Source: Heyndrickxia sp050281185 (GTDB taxonomy: Bacteria > Bacillota > Bacilli > Bacillales > Bacillaceae_C). Taken from it: DNA of 64,000 bases. Shown here piece by piece: positions 9,397 through 18,719 of this stretch. The notes beneath the pieces are model-generated. The model saw nothing but the letters and a program-made list of their open reading frames with translations, was not told the origin of the DNA and did no database searches. The translations under genes were made by a program, and so were the position numbers. The DNA is taken from contig NZ_JBNNWS010000015.1 of assembly GCF_050281185.1 (NCBI RefSeq), forward strand, positions 62,001-126,000. The letters are read 5' to 3'. Position 1 is the stretch's first letter; every line of letters starts with the position of its first letter.

Positions 9397-9427
9397 CAAA
9401 AAAGAATGAAAAAATCAGGAGGTTACA

Positions 9428-10357
9428 ATGTTCAAGTCAAAAATGGTTTTAGCTGTATTTATGGTTTTCGCAATAATTGTTGCAGGCTGCTCGAATCAGT
9501 CATCTAGTAAAAAGGAAACGGGAAAGATTAAAGTAACAACTACTATTGGAATGATTAAAGATATTGTTGACGAGGTAGGGGGAAACCATGTCGAAACAAT
9601 TGGTTTAATGAAGTCAGGAGTAGATCCTCATCTTTATAAAGCATCACAAGGAGATATTCGTAAATTAGATCAAGCTGATATGATTTTTTATAATGGATTG
9701 CATTTAGAAGGAAAAATGGTCGATATCTTTGAGCAAATGTCTAAGAAAAAAGTAACGGTTGCTGTATCCAAAGACATACCTGAATCTGAATTTCGTTCTT
9801 GGGATGATGGAACAGAAGGACATGACCCTCATATTTGGTTTAATGTAAAACATTGGATTTCTGCTACAAATACTGTAAGGGATGAATTGATAAAGTTTGA
9901 TTCAAAACATAAAGAGGATTACGAAAAAAACGCTGAGCAATATATTAAAAAACTAGAGGAACTTGATAAATATACAGAAGAACAAATCTCAAGTATTCCG
10001 AAAGAAACACGGGTGTTAGTTACTGCACACGATGCATTTGGCTATTTTGGAGATGCATACAACATAAAAGTAATGGGGCTACAAGGAATTAGTACAGCTT
10101 CTGAATATGGTTCAAAGGATGTTAGTGAGCTCCGTGATTACTTAGTTAATAACAAAATTAAGGCTGTATTTGTAGAATCAAGTGTTCCAAAAAAAGCGAT
10201 CAATGCAGTTGTTGAAGGAGCTAAGAAAAAGGGACATGAAGTGAAAATTGGTGGTGAACTCTTTTCAGATGCGATGGGTGAGGAAGGAACACCTGAAGGA
10301 AAGTATATTGGTATGGTGAAACACAACGTTGACACAATTGTCAATGCACTAAAATAA
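9428..10357 (+). CDS. mntA: manganese ABC transporter substrate-binding lipoprotein
   Basis: A 309-residue lipoprotein of the cluster A-I metal-binding family. The signal peptide ends in the lipobox VAGC with the lipidated Cys21. Metal-site histidines lie in GVDPHLYK and HDPHIWF; TAHDAFGYFGDAY follows. It lacks the long histidine-rich loop often seen in zinc-binding relatives, in keeping with manganese. AGGAGG precedes the ATG. It is first in the mntABCD operon, which has the same order as in B. subtilis, and MntR-like boxes lie upstream, so repression by manganese is expected. Confidence 0.92.
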   Translation: MFKSKMVLAVFMVFAIIVAGCSNQSSSKKETGKIKVTTTIGMIKDIVDEVGGNHVETIGLMKSGVDPHLYKASQGDIRKLDQADMIFYNGLHLEGKMVDIFEQMSKKKVTVAVSKDIPESEFRSWDDGTEGHDPHIWFNVKHWISATNTVRDELIKFDSKHKEDYEKNAEQYIKKLEELDKYTEEQISSIPKETRVLVTAHDAFGYFGDAYNIKVMGLQGISTASEYGSKDVSELRDYLVNNKIKAVFVESSVPKKAINAVVEGAKKKGHEVKIGGELFSDAMGEEGTPEGKYIGMVKHNVDTIVNALK

Positions 10358-10373
10358 TTGGAGGTATATTTTA

Positions 10374-11126
10374 ATGAAATCACCTATAAGCGTACGTAAT
10401 TTAACAGTGGCTTATCAGAAGAAACCTGTATTACAAAATATTTCTTTTGATATTCCAGAGGGAGAGTTAATTGGAATCATCGGACCAAATGGTGCAGGAA
10501 AATCGACCTTGATTAAATCCATCCTCGAACTAATTCCATCCGTGACTGGTGAGGTTGAAATTTATGGGGGTACCTATAAAGATAAAAGGAAAATCGTCGG
10601 TTATGTACCACAGCGAGAGTCGGTAGATTGGGATTTTCCAACAAATGCATTGGATGTAGTTACGATGGGAAGGTATGGACATTTAGGATGGTTTAAACGT
10701 CCTAGTTCAAAAGATAAGCAAATTGCTATGGATTGTTTAGAAAAAGTGGGGATGGAAGCATTTGCTCATAGACAAATAAGTCAGTTATCAGGCGGCCAGC
10801 AACAGCGTGTGTTTCTGGCAAGAGCATTAGCGCAAGATGCACAACTGTACATCATGGATGAACCGTTCGTTGGAGTAGATGCAGCTACTGAAAAAGCAAT
10901 TATTATTCTTTTAAACGATTTAAAAAATCAAGGAAAAACAGTATTAGTCGTTCATCATGACTTAAATACGGTGAAGGAATACTTCGATTCGTTGATTTTA
11001 CTTAATGTGAATTTAATTGCTGTTGGACCGACTGAAGAATTATTTACTAAAGAATATCTTCAAAAAACATACGGTGGAAAATTAACAATGCTTGATTCTA
11101 ATTCTTCACCGATGGTTATAAGTTGA
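10374..11126 (+). CDS. mntB: manganese ABC transporter ATP-binding protein
   Basis: A 250-residue ABC ATPase with Walker A GPNGAGKST, signature LSGGQQQR, Walker B LYIMDEPFVGVD and switch histidine in VVHHDL. It powers metal uptake together with the two permeases encoded next. A GGAGG site lies before the ATG, 16 nt after mntA. The order and similarity to the B. subtilis mnt operon support the name. Confidence 0.92.
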   Translation: MKSPISVRNLTVAYQKKPVLQNISFDIPEGELIGIIGPNGAGKSTLIKSILELIPSVTGEVEIYGGTYKDKRKIVGYVPQRESVDWDFPTNALDVVTMGRYGHLGWFKRPSSKDKQIAMDCLEKVGMEAFAHRQISQLSGGQQQRVFLARALAQDAQLYIMDEPFVGVDAATEKAIIILLNDLKNQGKTVLVVHHDLNTVKEYFDSLILLNVNLIAVGPTEELFTKEYLQKTYGGKLTMLDSNSSPMVIS

Positions 11127-11137
11127 GGTGTCCGGCT

Positions 11138-12067
11138 ATGAATATATTTAGTATTTTTCAAGATCCGAATACCCAATGGATTTTATTCGGATCCATTCTT
11201 CTGGGAATAAGTAGTGGTGTAATTGGCTCATTTGCCTATTTACGAAAACAATCGTTAATGGGCGATGCACTATCCCATGCTGCATTACCTGGAGTATGTT
11301 TGGTTTTTATGATTACTGGAACAAAATCCATTTTTTATTTTTTAATCGGTGCGATTATTGCAGGCATTTTAGCAACTATATCTATTAGCTTTATTACGAG
11401 ACAAACAAGAATAAAACAGGATTCAGCTTTAGGGATTATATTAACAGTATTCTTTGGCATAGGTATTGTTTTGTTAACCCAAATTCAACATAGTGAGAGT
11501 GGAAATCAAAGTGGATTGGATAAATTTTTATTTGGTCAGGCAGCATCGATGGTCCACTCAGATGTTTATACAATGGCAGGAATATGCCTCTTCCTTATTG
11601 GTATGAGTGTGCTATTCTTTAAGGAATTTAAACTACTTTCTTTCGACCCTGGCTTTGCAAAAGGAATTGGGTTACCAATCGTCCTACTTGATCAAATCAT
11701 CATGCTCCTTATGGTGATTGCTGTCGTGGTTGGCATCCAAGCAGTAGGAGTCGTTTTAATGGCAGCCTTGCTTATAACACCTGCTGTTTCTGCACGTTAT
11801 TGGACAGAGAAATTACATGTAATGGTTGTTTTAGCTGGGATTTTTGGTGGAATTAGTGGAATGATCGGTACGATCATTAGTACATGGGCGAATAATTTAC
11901 CTACTGGTCCATTAATTGTAATCGCCGCAACAAGTATTTTTATTGTTTCAGTTTTGATTGCGCCAAATAAAGGCGTGTTCGCAAAAATGATGAGCCGTAA
12001 AAAAACAAAAAGTGATGTTTTGCATCATCATATTAAACAAGTTGTAAAGGATGGAAAAGCGATATGA
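11138..12067 (+). CDS. mntC: manganese ABC transporter permease
   Basis: About 309 residues with eight or nine hydrophobic segments of the ABC-3 permease family. The cytoplasmic motif SLMGDALSHAALPGV is the family hallmark that contacts the ATPase. The C-terminus is histidine-containing (HHHIKQ). The ATG at 11138 is seven nt after GAGGTG, while a TTG at 11123 overlaps mntB and is itself part of the ribosome site. It overlaps mntD by four bases, so translation is likely coupled. Confidence 0.9.
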   Translation: MNIFSIFQDPNTQWILFGSILLGISSGVIGSFAYLRKQSLMGDALSHAALPGVCLVFMITGTKSIFYFLIGAIIAGILATISISFITRQTRIKQDSALGIILTVFFGIGIVLLTQIQHSESGNQSGLDKFLFGQAASMVHSDVYTMAGICLFLIGMSVLFFKEFKLLSFDPGFAKGIGLPIVLLDQIIMLLMVIAVVVGIQAVGVVLMAALLITPAVSARYWTEKLHVMVVLAGIFGGISGMIGTIISTWANNLPTGPLIVIAATSIFIVSVLIAPNKGVFAKMMSRKKTKSDVLHHHIKQVVKDGKAI

Positions 12068-12936
12068 ATCATATTTGGATTATTTTGATTGGTGCTTTAG
12101 TCGCTTCCTCATGTAGTATAGTTGGCTGCTTTCTTGTTCTTAGGAAAATGTCGATGATCGGTGATGCCATAAGTCACTCTGTTTTACCAGGGATCGTTAT
12201 TGCATTTCTCTTAAGTGGTACGAGAGACTCATCTGTCATGGTGTTTGGGGCTGCGATCATAGGGATCATTACTGTATTTTTAATTCAAATGTTTCAAAAT
12301 AACGGTGTTCAGTCTGATGCGTCAATCGGTGTAGTTTTCACTGCTTTGTTTGCCGTTGGTGTTGTGTTGATCAGTTTGTTTACTAGACAAGTTGATTTAG
12401 ATCTTGATTGCGTTTTATATGGGGAAATTGCTTATGCACCTTGGGATACGCTTGAGGTAGGCGGGATGGCTTTAGGTCCAAAAGCTGTTTGGGGTGTTGG
12501 GAGTGTTTTCTTGCTCAATCTCCTTGTCATTGGCATATTTTATAAACAATTTAAGCTTTGTTCGTTCGATCCGGCTATGGCTGCCGCATTAGGCATTCCG
12601 GTTATGTTCTTTCATTATTTGTTAATGAGTCTTGTATCGTTAACGACGGTATCAGCCTTTGAAAGTGTTGGAGCCATCCTTGTTGTCGGTATGATCATCG
12701 TTCCAGCTGCTACAGCATATTTACTTACTGATAAGCTGAGTCGGATGATTGTTTATAGTATGATTATAGGTATAATGAGTTCGATTCTAGGATATTATAT
12801 AGCTTATTTATTAGATGCTTCCATCGCAGGGTGTATGATTACAGTAGCAGGTTTATTATTTATGATTACCTTATTTATCTCTCCTAAGCATGGGGTTCTA
12901 TTTAAGATATTGAGACTAAAAAGATTAGCTGTATAA
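12064..12936 (+). CDS. mntD: manganese ABC transporter permease
   Basis: A 290-residue ABC-3 permease paralogous to the preceding gene, with the hallmark SMIGDAISHSVLPGI and about eight membrane segments. Two different permeases, presumably forming a heterodimer, are typical of Bacillus mnt operons. It starts inside the stop region of mntC (ATGA overlap). No clear terminator follows in the 76 bp before the sigma factor gene. Confidence 0.9.
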   Translation: MNHIWIILIGALVASSCSIVGCFLVLRKMSMIGDAISHSVLPGIVIAFLLSGTRDSSVMVFGAAIIGIITVFLIQMFQNNGVQSDASIGVVFTALFAVGVVLISLFTRQVDLDLDCVLYGEIAYAPWDTLEVGGMALGPKAVWGVGSVFLLNLLVIGIFYKQFKLCSFDPAMAAALGIPVMFFHYLLMSLVSLTTVSAFESVGAILVVGMIIVPAATAYLLTDKLSRMIVYSMIIGIMSSILGYYIAYLLDASIAGCMITVAGLLFMITLFISPKHGVLFKILRLKRLAV

Positions 12937-12954
12937 ATATAATTTTTTATCCCC

Positions 12955-12979
12955 GTAACTTTTCATAGCTTCTATTCGT
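12955..12979 (+). promoter_or_regulatory. candidate ECF-type promoter upstream of the sigma gene
   Basis: GTAAC, 17-bp spacer, CGT. This is the typical shape of promoters read by ECF sigma factors in Bacillus, so the adjacent sigma gene may control itself and clpP. Inference from pattern only. Confidence 0.45.
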
Positions 12980-13012
12980 TTATTATATAGAGGTTCAAAA
13001 GGAGTGATCACT

Positions 13013-13714
13013 TTGAAAACCAAGCTTGGTAATAATGAATCGTTGAAAGAGCAATTAAAAATAATAAATTGGTACCCTGCTCTAAAGAGGTATTGCCGAA
13101 CAATCACGAGAAGTAATTGGGACGGGGATGATCTGGCTCAGGAAACAATGGTAAAAATGTTCAGATCCTATATAGATAAAGATATATCCAGTCATAACAT
13201 TAGTCCTGCACTTATGTATAGAATCGCTCAAAATCAATGGATTGACTATATTCGTAAAGGTTCAAAAGAAGCAAAAGAGCTATTGAATGAACCTTCATAT
13301 GAACCAATGAAAAACCTTCCAGATCTTTACTCAATTGTTGAAAAACTTGTTTTGAAGTTAACTCCTCAGCAAACAGTAGTTTTCATCTTAAAGGATGTTT
13401 TTCAATTTAGTTTATCAGACATAGCAGAATATTTATCCATGTCTGAAGGTTCTATAAAAGCATCTTTATTTAGAACTCGAAATCGGTTGAAAACTATTAG
13501 GATAGAGAGTGATGAAGGTAACGATACTGAACAATCTATTATAAATAATGAGGACCAAGAAATATTTTTCAAATCAATTTGCAATTCCATTCGCAAAGAA
13601 GATCCCTCTATTCTTATAGAGTTTTACCAATTGATTTACTTGAAACAGGTAGAAAGTATCCGTTCAATTACTTTCCGTTCGGCAGAAAACAACCTCCAAT
13701 TACGAGCAGCATAA
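13013..13714 (+). CDS. ECF-like RNA polymerase sigma-70 family factor with C-terminal extension
   Basis: About 233 residues. Sigma region 2 covers roughly residues 20-85 (DDLAQETMVKMF), and region 4 covers roughly 105-155 (LTPQQTVVFIL, then FSLSDIAEYLSMSEGSIKAS). Regions 1 and 3 are missing, as in ECF factors. About 70 further residues follow region 4, without a domain I can name, and could be regulatory. No anti-sigma gene lies beside it. TTG at 13013 is eight nt after GGAG; a GTG at 13004 overlaps that site. Only 14 nt separate it from clpP, which suggests one transcript and a link to proteolytic stress. Confidence 0.85.
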   Translation: MKTKLGNNESLKEQLKIINWYPALKRYCRTITRSNWDGDDLAQETMVKMFRSYIDKDISSHNISPALMYRIAQNQWIDYIRKGSKEAKELLNEPSYEPMKNLPDLYSIVEKLVLKLTPQQTVVFILKDVFQFSLSDIAEYLSMSEGSIKASLFRTRNRLKTIRIESDEGNDTEQSIINNEDQEIFFKSICNSIRKEDPSILIEFYQLIYLKQVESIRSITFRSAENNLQLRAA

Positions 13715-13728
13715 TAGGAGGAAAAATG

Positions 13729-14307
13729 ATGAACGCAATACCCTATGTTATCGAACAATCGTCTCGCGGTGAAAGATCTTATGATATCTATTCAAGATTG
13801 TTAAAGGATCGTATTATTATGATCGGTGATGAAATAAATGATGCAGTAGCAAATAGTGTTGTTGCTCAACTTTTATTCTTATCTGCTGACGATCCTGAGA
13901 AAGATATTTCTATCTATATAAATAGCCCTGGCGGATCGACATCTGCTGGGTTTGCAATTCTTGATACGATGCAATACATTAAACCTGATGTACAGACAAT
14001 ATGTATCGGTCTTGCTGCTTCTTTTGGGGCAATGTTACTTTTGGCGGGTACGAAGGGGAAACGCTTTGCATTACCTAATAGTGAGATTATGATACATCAG
14101 CCTTTAGGCGGTGTTCGTGGTCAGGCGACAGATCTTGAAATTTCTGCAAAAAGAATTTTAAAGCTTAAAGATCACATAAATAAAATGATTTCTGAACGTA
14201 CAGGTCAGTCAGTTGAAAAGGTTGCACACGACACTGACAGAGATTATTTTATGTCAGCTGAAGAAGCAAAGGAATATGGGATTATTGATAAAATAATTTA
14301 TGAATAA
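13729..14307 (+). CDS. clpP: ATP-dependent Clp protease proteolytic subunit (paralogue)
   Basis: A 192-residue serine peptidase with the full triad at canonical positions: Ser98 in GLAASFGAM, His123 in MIHQPLGG, Asp172 in DTDRDYF. It forms the barrel that degrades substrates delivered by Clp ATPases. The variants ASFGAM (housekeeping ClpP usually has ASMGAF) and its pairing with a sigma gene suggest a second, accessory ClpP of the kind found in some Bacillus species. The ATG at 13729 is seven nt from GGAGG; the ATG at 13726 is four nt away. Confidence 0.93.
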   Translation: MNAIPYVIEQSSRGERSYDIYSRLLKDRIIMIGDEINDAVANSVVAQLLFLSADDPEKDISIYINSPGGSTSAGFAILDTMQYIKPDVQTICIGLAASFGAMLLLAGTKGKRFALPNSEIMIHQPLGGVRGQATDLEISAKRILKLKDHINKMISERTGQSVEKVAHDTDRDYFMSAEEAKEYGIIDKIIYE

Positions 14308-14317
14308 CGAATAACTG

Positions 14318-14360
14318 AAAGGAGTACACTTTTTTTGTGTGTACTCCTTTTTAGTTTTTT
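14318..14360 (+). terminator. terminator after sigma-clpP
   Basis: 12-bp stem AAAGGAGTACAC / GTGTACTCCTTT with T-rich tail. Confidence 0.92.
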
Positions 14361-14419
14361 TAAAAGGTAAGAAAGCATAAAATTTACTAAGGATATTAGG
14401 CATGAAAAGTGTCTGCTGT

Positions 14420-14565
14420 GTCTAGCTCCAGCGCCTATCGGCTAGCGGATTTCTCCGTCTTCTCCCTACGATAAGCGGGCATCTACTCGTCCCTCGCAGT
14501 GTCTCCTTTATCTCAGTCGAAGACTACGAAATCCGTACGCCGATGAGAAGTCGCTTATGTTTTTC
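14420..14565. repeat. dispersed ~150-bp palindromic element, copy 1
   Basis: Begins GTCTAGCTCCAGCGCCTATC and is almost the same as 21574-21724 at both ends, while the middle varies. Internal inverted arms (TATCGGCTAGCGGATTTC with CATCGGCGTACGGATTTC on the other strand) would fold into a long imperfect hairpin. Non-coding. A third copy lies inverted at 42929-43079. Confidence 0.85.
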
Positions 14566-14778
14566 TTATTCTGCTTGTTGGGTTAAAAATGCACTCTGAA
14601 CTTGACTAACTGCCGTTTGAGCTTGAGCAATTTCATTTGTAGCTTGCTTAATTGCTTCCATAGCTAAAGTAGGATCAGAAGAAGACTTTTCAATTGCTTG
14701 ACTTAGTAAACTTTGAGTAAGTGTAACATTTGCTTTTGCTTGATTTAATTGATTTACGTCAATTTGTTGTTGAGGCAT
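14566..14778 (-). CDS. small glutamine/alanine-rich protein
   Basis: A 70-residue protein starting MPQQQIDVNQLNQAKANVTL and rich in Gln, Ala and Ser, likely one or two helices. No cysteine and no hydrophobic segment. A good GGAG site lies eight nt upstream of the ATG at 14778. I do not recognise a named family. The 3' end abuts repeat copy 1, whose hairpin might end its transcript. Confidence 0.6.
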   Translation of the reverse strand: MPQQQIDVNQLNQAKANVTLTQSLLSQAIEKSSSDPTLAMEAIKQATNEIAQAQTAVSQVQSAFLTQQAE

Positions 14779-14932
14779 ATTCAACACTCCTTAAAAATTT
14801 ATTCCTCAATATGATGACCATACAATTATGAAATTATGATTAGAAAAAATCCCCTTTAATTCAGGATAACCATTCGTATTATTCCGAATTTAACAAACGC
14901 AACACTCAAAATAGAAATACTATTGACGTTTT

Positions 14933-14961
14933 CATTCAATCTATGTTAATGTTATATCAAT
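14933..14961 (+). promoter_or_regulatory. candidate promoter of the his operon
   Basis: TTGACG at 14933 is a good -35; the matching -10 is weak (TTAATG at 17 bp or TATGTT at 14 bp). No T-box or leader-peptide attenuator was recognised between here and hisZ. Confidence 0.35.
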
Positions 14962-15024
14962 TTAAAATACTTTAGTTTGGTAGAGTGATAATGTAATAAA
15001 GAAATAGTGCCAGGAAGTGATAAA

Positions 15025-16149
15025 ATGATGTTTTTGCCGAGTGGAAGCAAGGACGATATAGGAAGGATTGTCAGTAGTAGGAACAGGGTTTTTGAAGTGT
15101 TTCGTCAGGTAATTTCTAATAGAGGTTTTCATGAAATATCTACTCCGGCTGTAGAATATGCGGATACATTTACAAATAAACACGTAGGTATGTCTCTCCA
15201 AGGTTTGCTGAAGTGGTTTAATCGAGATGGAGCAATAGAGGTGTTACGTCCTGATTGGACAACAGCGATTGCACGAGCATTAGCTAAACAAAGTCATCAT
15301 CCACAGAAATGGGCATATCAAGGTTCTGTTTTTCGAAGTGATAAACCTGGAATGGAAATGAGACAGGCTGGAATTGAAATTGTTGATTACCCTCCTTTTC
15401 TAGGTGAGAGTGAATGCTTGTTAATGGCTATAGATTTTTTGGAAGGGTTGAATATTGAACAATATTTAATTGAGCTTGGACATACAGGGATTTTTGATGA
15501 ACTGACCAAGCAACTTACATTAAGTGAGGAAGAAATGGAAGCTCTTCGGCTTGCTATGCATGATAAAAGAAAAGATGAGGTTTACAAATTAGCATTGAAT
15601 AAGGGGCATCTAGATATTGCGGAGGAGCTTCTTCATTTAGTGGATGCTTATGGTTCTTTTACAACTATATTAATGGAATATGAACAGAGATGGGAGAAAC
15701 ACCCTAAGCTTTTAAATATACTAAAACATTTAAAAAAAGTAGCTGATATGTTAGATGCCATTGGGGGAGAAGAGGTTATTGTGGATCTAGGAAAGGTGAA
15801 GAAATTACCTTATTATTCAGGCATTATGTTTAGAGGTTTTCTAAAAGAAACTGGGGCTACATGCTTTTCTGGTGGTCGGTATGACCAATTATATGATCAA
15901 TTTGGTCAACGTCGTAGTGCTGTAGGTTTGGCATTTGATGTAGATGTTTTGTCAGAACAAATTGATATTGATCCAAAAAAAGAGACCATCTGCATTATTG
16001 CTTCAGATGAAAAACTTGTTTATGCTGAAAAACTTAGACAACAATTTAAAAATTCTATTGTAGATATACAATACGAAGTTCCTGAAATAAACTCCTATGA
16101 TAAAGTACTTTACATAAACGGGAGCGAAGGAAGGTATGAGGTAAATTGA
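15025..16149 (+). CDS. hisZ: ATP phosphoribosyltransferase regulatory subunit
   Basis: About 374 residues related to histidyl-tRNA synthetase but used as the regulatory partner of short-form HisG. It shows class II synthetase-like motifs (EVLRPDWTTAIAR, QGSVFRSDKPG, CFSGGRYDQL). It lacks the anticodon-binding domain. AGGAAG lies about eight nt before the ATG at 15025; a GTG at 15007 lies before that site. First gene of the his operon; its TGA overlaps the TTG of hisG. Confidence 0.93.
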   Translation: MMFLPSGSKDDIGRIVSSRNRVFEVFRQVISNRGFHEISTPAVEYADTFTNKHVGMSLQGLLKWFNRDGAIEVLRPDWTTAIARALAKQSHHPQKWAYQGSVFRSDKPGMEMRQAGIEIVDYPPFLGESECLLMAIDFLEGLNIEQYLIELGHTGIFDELTKQLTLSEEEMEALRLAMHDKRKDEVYKLALNKGHLDIAEELLHLVDAYGSFTTILMEYEQRWEKHPKLLNILKHLKKVADMLDAIGGEEVIVDLGKVKKLPYYSGIMFRGFLKETGATCFSGGRYDQLYDQFGQRRSAVGLAFDVDVLSEQIDIDPKKETICIIASDEKLVYAEKLRQQFKNSIVDIQYEVPEINSYDKVLYINGSEGRYEVN

Positions 16150-16766
16150 AAGTATGTATTGCTTTGACCAAAGGGAGATTAGAAGAACAATTTTTAGAGT
16201 ATTTCCAATTATTATCATATGATATTCAACCTTTGATGAATAAGGGAAGGAAGCTAAGTGTTGAAACAGATATGTGCAAATTTATTTTTGCCAAAGGAGT
16301 TGATGTTGCAACATATGTAGAACATGGTGTTGCAGATCTTGGGATTGTTGGTGAGGATATTCTTCTTGAATATCAGCCAGATGTTTTTGATTTATTACCA
16401 CTCCCTTTCGGAAAATGTCGTTTTGCAATCGCAGGACAAAAAGACAAGGATTTGAAAAATAGAAAACGAAAAATCGCAACAAAATATCCTAATGTAACAA
16501 ATAAATATTTTCGAAAAAAAGGAGAATCAGTTGATATTGTAAAACTTGATGGTTCTGTAGAATTAGCCCCTATTTTAGGATTAGCTGATGCTATCGTCGA
16601 TATAGTTGAAACGGGTACAACATTAAAAGAAAATGGACTCACTGTGCAGGAATTCATTCATAGTATTTCAGCTCGTTGTATTGCTAATCGATCCTCATTA
16701 AAAGTAAAAAGAGATGTATTGACACCAATTATTGATGCGATTGCACCAAAGGAGGGAGTTAGATGA
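16146..16766 (+). CDS. hisG: ATP phosphoribosyltransferase, short form
   Basis: A 206-residue catalytic subunit that joins ATP and PRPP in the first step of histidine synthesis. Short forms lack the C-terminal regulatory domain and need HisZ, which is encoded immediately upstream. The PRPP-binding loop reads DIVETGTTLKENGL near residue 160. It begins at TTG inside the end of hisZ and ends in an ATGA overlap with hisD, so the three are probably translationally coupled. Confidence 0.95.
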   Translation: MKVCIALTKGRLEEQFLEYFQLLSYDIQPLMNKGRKLSVETDMCKFIFAKGVDVATYVEHGVADLGIVGEDILLEYQPDVFDLLPLPFGKCRFAIAGQKDKDLKNRKRKIATKYPNVTNKYFRKKGESVDIVKLDGSVELAPILGLADAIVDIVETGTTLKENGLTVQEFIHSISARCIANRSSLKVKRDVLTPIIDAIAPKEGVR

Positions 16767-18064
16767 TTCGATCTTTATCTCCAGAACAATATATCAAAGC
16801 TTTTATCCATTCACGTAATAAAGGCAAATCGATAAATAATACAGTGATGGAAACCGCGAAAGAAGTAATTGAGCAAATTCGATTACATGGAGAAGAGGCT
16901 TTAAGGGAGTATGTTAATAAGTTTGATGGACATATTCCAGAACAATGGGAAGTTTCAATGGAAGAGCGGAAGCAAGCTTGGAAGAAAGTTTCACCAGAGG
17001 TTGCAGAATCACTTAAAAAGGCGGCAACTAATATCCGGAATTTTCATACGAAACAATTACAGCAATCAAAGATTATGGAAATGACAGAAAATATTATTTC
17101 AGGTCAATTATTTCGGCCGATTGAGCGAGTAGGGATTTATGTACCAGGTGGGACCGCATGTTATCCATCGACCGTTCTAATGAATGCTATTCCTGCTATA
17201 TTAGCGGGTGTAAATGAGGTAATTATGACAACCCCAGTCAGATTTGGTGAAAATATTGCACCGATTCTTTCAGTTGCTGCTGATATTGCAGGGGTTCATA
17301 AAATTTATAAAATAGGCGGCATTCAAGCAATTGCTGCTTTAGCATATGGAACCGAAAAAATAACTCACGTCGATAAAATCGTTGGACCAGGAAATTGCTA
17401 TGTCGCAGCAGCTAAAAGCCTTGTCTATGGTGATGTAGGGATCGATATGATTGCAGGACCGTCAGAGGTAGCGATTATTGCAGACGAATCGGCAAACCCA
17501 GCCTATATTGCAGCAGATTTAATCGCTCAAGCAGAGCATGATGAAAATGCTCGTACATTTCTTTTTTCAACTTCTAGAGAAATGATTTTGCAAACGGAAA
17601 AAGAATTAGAAAAGCAATGTTCGACTTTACCAAGGGAACATATTGCTGTTCAATCATTAAAATTACAAGGGGCAAGTGTTTTTGTAGATAGTATTGATAT
17701 GGCATTTGAATTAGTCAATCAATTGGCACCTGAACATTTAGAAATTCAATTAGATAATCCGTTATTTTATTTGAGTAAAGTGAGGAATGCAGGTTCTGTT
17801 TTTTTAGGACATTATACTCCAGAAGCGATTGGTGATTATATCGGTGGACCTAACCATGTACTCCCTACTTCTGGTACAGCAAGATTTTCCTCAGGGCTTT
17901 CCGTAGATGATTTCATGAAAAAAACAACCTATTTATATTATTCTGAGAAAGCATTGAAGGATGCAGCAGTGCATATCATCAATATTGCAACAGAAGAAAA
18001 ATTAGCAGGTCATGTACGTGCAATCGATATACGATTCAATAATAGAATATTGAAAGAAATATAA
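16763..18064 (+). CDS. hisD: histidinol dehydrogenase
   Basis: A 433-residue zinc enzyme that oxidises histidinol to histidine in two NAD-dependent steps. Recognisable motifs include RVGIYVPGGTACYPS, GPGNCYV, IDMIAGPSEV, AQAEHDENA (zinc ligands) and GDYIGGPNHVLPTSGTARFS near residue 370. Full length for the family. Start overlaps the hisG stop by four bases; 67 bp separate it from hisB. Confidence 0.95.
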   Translation: MIRSLSPEQYIKAFIHSRNKGKSINNTVMETAKEVIEQIRLHGEEALREYVNKFDGHIPEQWEVSMEERKQAWKKVSPEVAESLKKAATNIRNFHTKQLQQSKIMEMTENIISGQLFRPIERVGIYVPGGTACYPSTVLMNAIPAILAGVNEVIMTTPVRFGENIAPILSVAADIAGVHKIYKIGGIQAIAALAYGTEKITHVDKIVGPGNCYVAAAKSLVYGDVGIDMIAGPSEVAIIADESANPAYIAADLIAQAEHDENARTFLFSTSREMILQTEKELEKQCSTLPREHIAVQSLKLQGASVFVDSIDMAFELVNQLAPEHLEIQLDNPLFYLSKVRNAGSVFLGHYTPEAIGDYIGGPNHVLPTSGTARFSSGLSVDDFMKKTTYLYYSEKALKDAAVHIINIATEEKLAGHVRAIDIRFNNRILKEI

Positions 18065-18131
18065 ATATTTAACAGCAAGGACTGTGGAAAACATTTGATA
18101 TTTAATGGCTTAGGGATTGGAGTGGAACTAA

Positions 18132-18719
18132 ATGCGTACAGCCACAAAAACTAGAAAGACGAATGAAACACTAATTCATGTTTCATGTAACTTAGATGAT
18201 TCAACGAATGTATCGACTCATACAGGAGTTGGTTTTTTTGACCATATGTTAGAGTTGTTTGCTAAACATGGAAAGATTGGCTTAATGATTAATGCTGAGG
18301 GAGATTTGCATATCGACGGCCACCACACAGTGGAGGATGTCGGGATTGTATTAGGCCAAGTAGTTAAAGAAGCGCTAGGGGATAAACAGAGTATTGCCAG
18401 GTATGGTTCTGCATATGTTCCAATGGATGAGTCGTTGGGTTTCGTTGCTATAGATATTAGTGGAAGGCCTTACTTACATTTCGAAGCAGAATTTAAAAAT
18501 CCAAAATTAGGGAGCTTCGATACGGAATTAGTTAAAGAATTTTTCACGGCGTTTGCATTTCAGTCAGGTATCACTCTTCACGCTAGAGTTTTATATGGTG
18601 AGAATACTCATCATAAGATCGAATCATTATTTAAAGCATTAGGTCGTGCACTTTCACAGGCTATCAGTATAGATCCAACTATAAGAGGAGTAAATTCTAC
18701 AAAGGGGCTAATTGAATGA
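18132..18719 (+). CDS. hisB: imidazoleglycerol-phosphate dehydratase
   Basis: A 195-residue manganese-dependent dehydratase. The metal-binding histidines are in GFFDHMLELFAKHG, HIDGHHTVEDVG and ENTHHKIESLFKAL, the duplicated half-fold of the family. It is monofunctional, without a phosphatase domain, as usual in Bacillus. GGAGTGG precedes the ATG. Ends in an ATGA overlap with hisH. Confidence 0.95.
   Translation: MRTATKTRKTNETLIHVSCNLDDSTNVSTHTGVGFFDHMLELFAKHGKIGLMINAEGDLHIDGHHTVEDVGIVLGQVVKEALGDKQSIARYGSAYVPMDESLGFVAIDISGRPYLHFEAEFKNPKLGSFDTELVKEFFTAFAFQSGITLHARVLYGENTHHKIESLFKALGRALSQAISIDPTIRGVNSTKGLIE

Noticed and set aside
14788..15024. T-box or histidine leader peptide before hisZ
   Set aside because: No T-box core (TGGNACCGCG-like), no run of His codons and no terminator/antiterminator pair were found.
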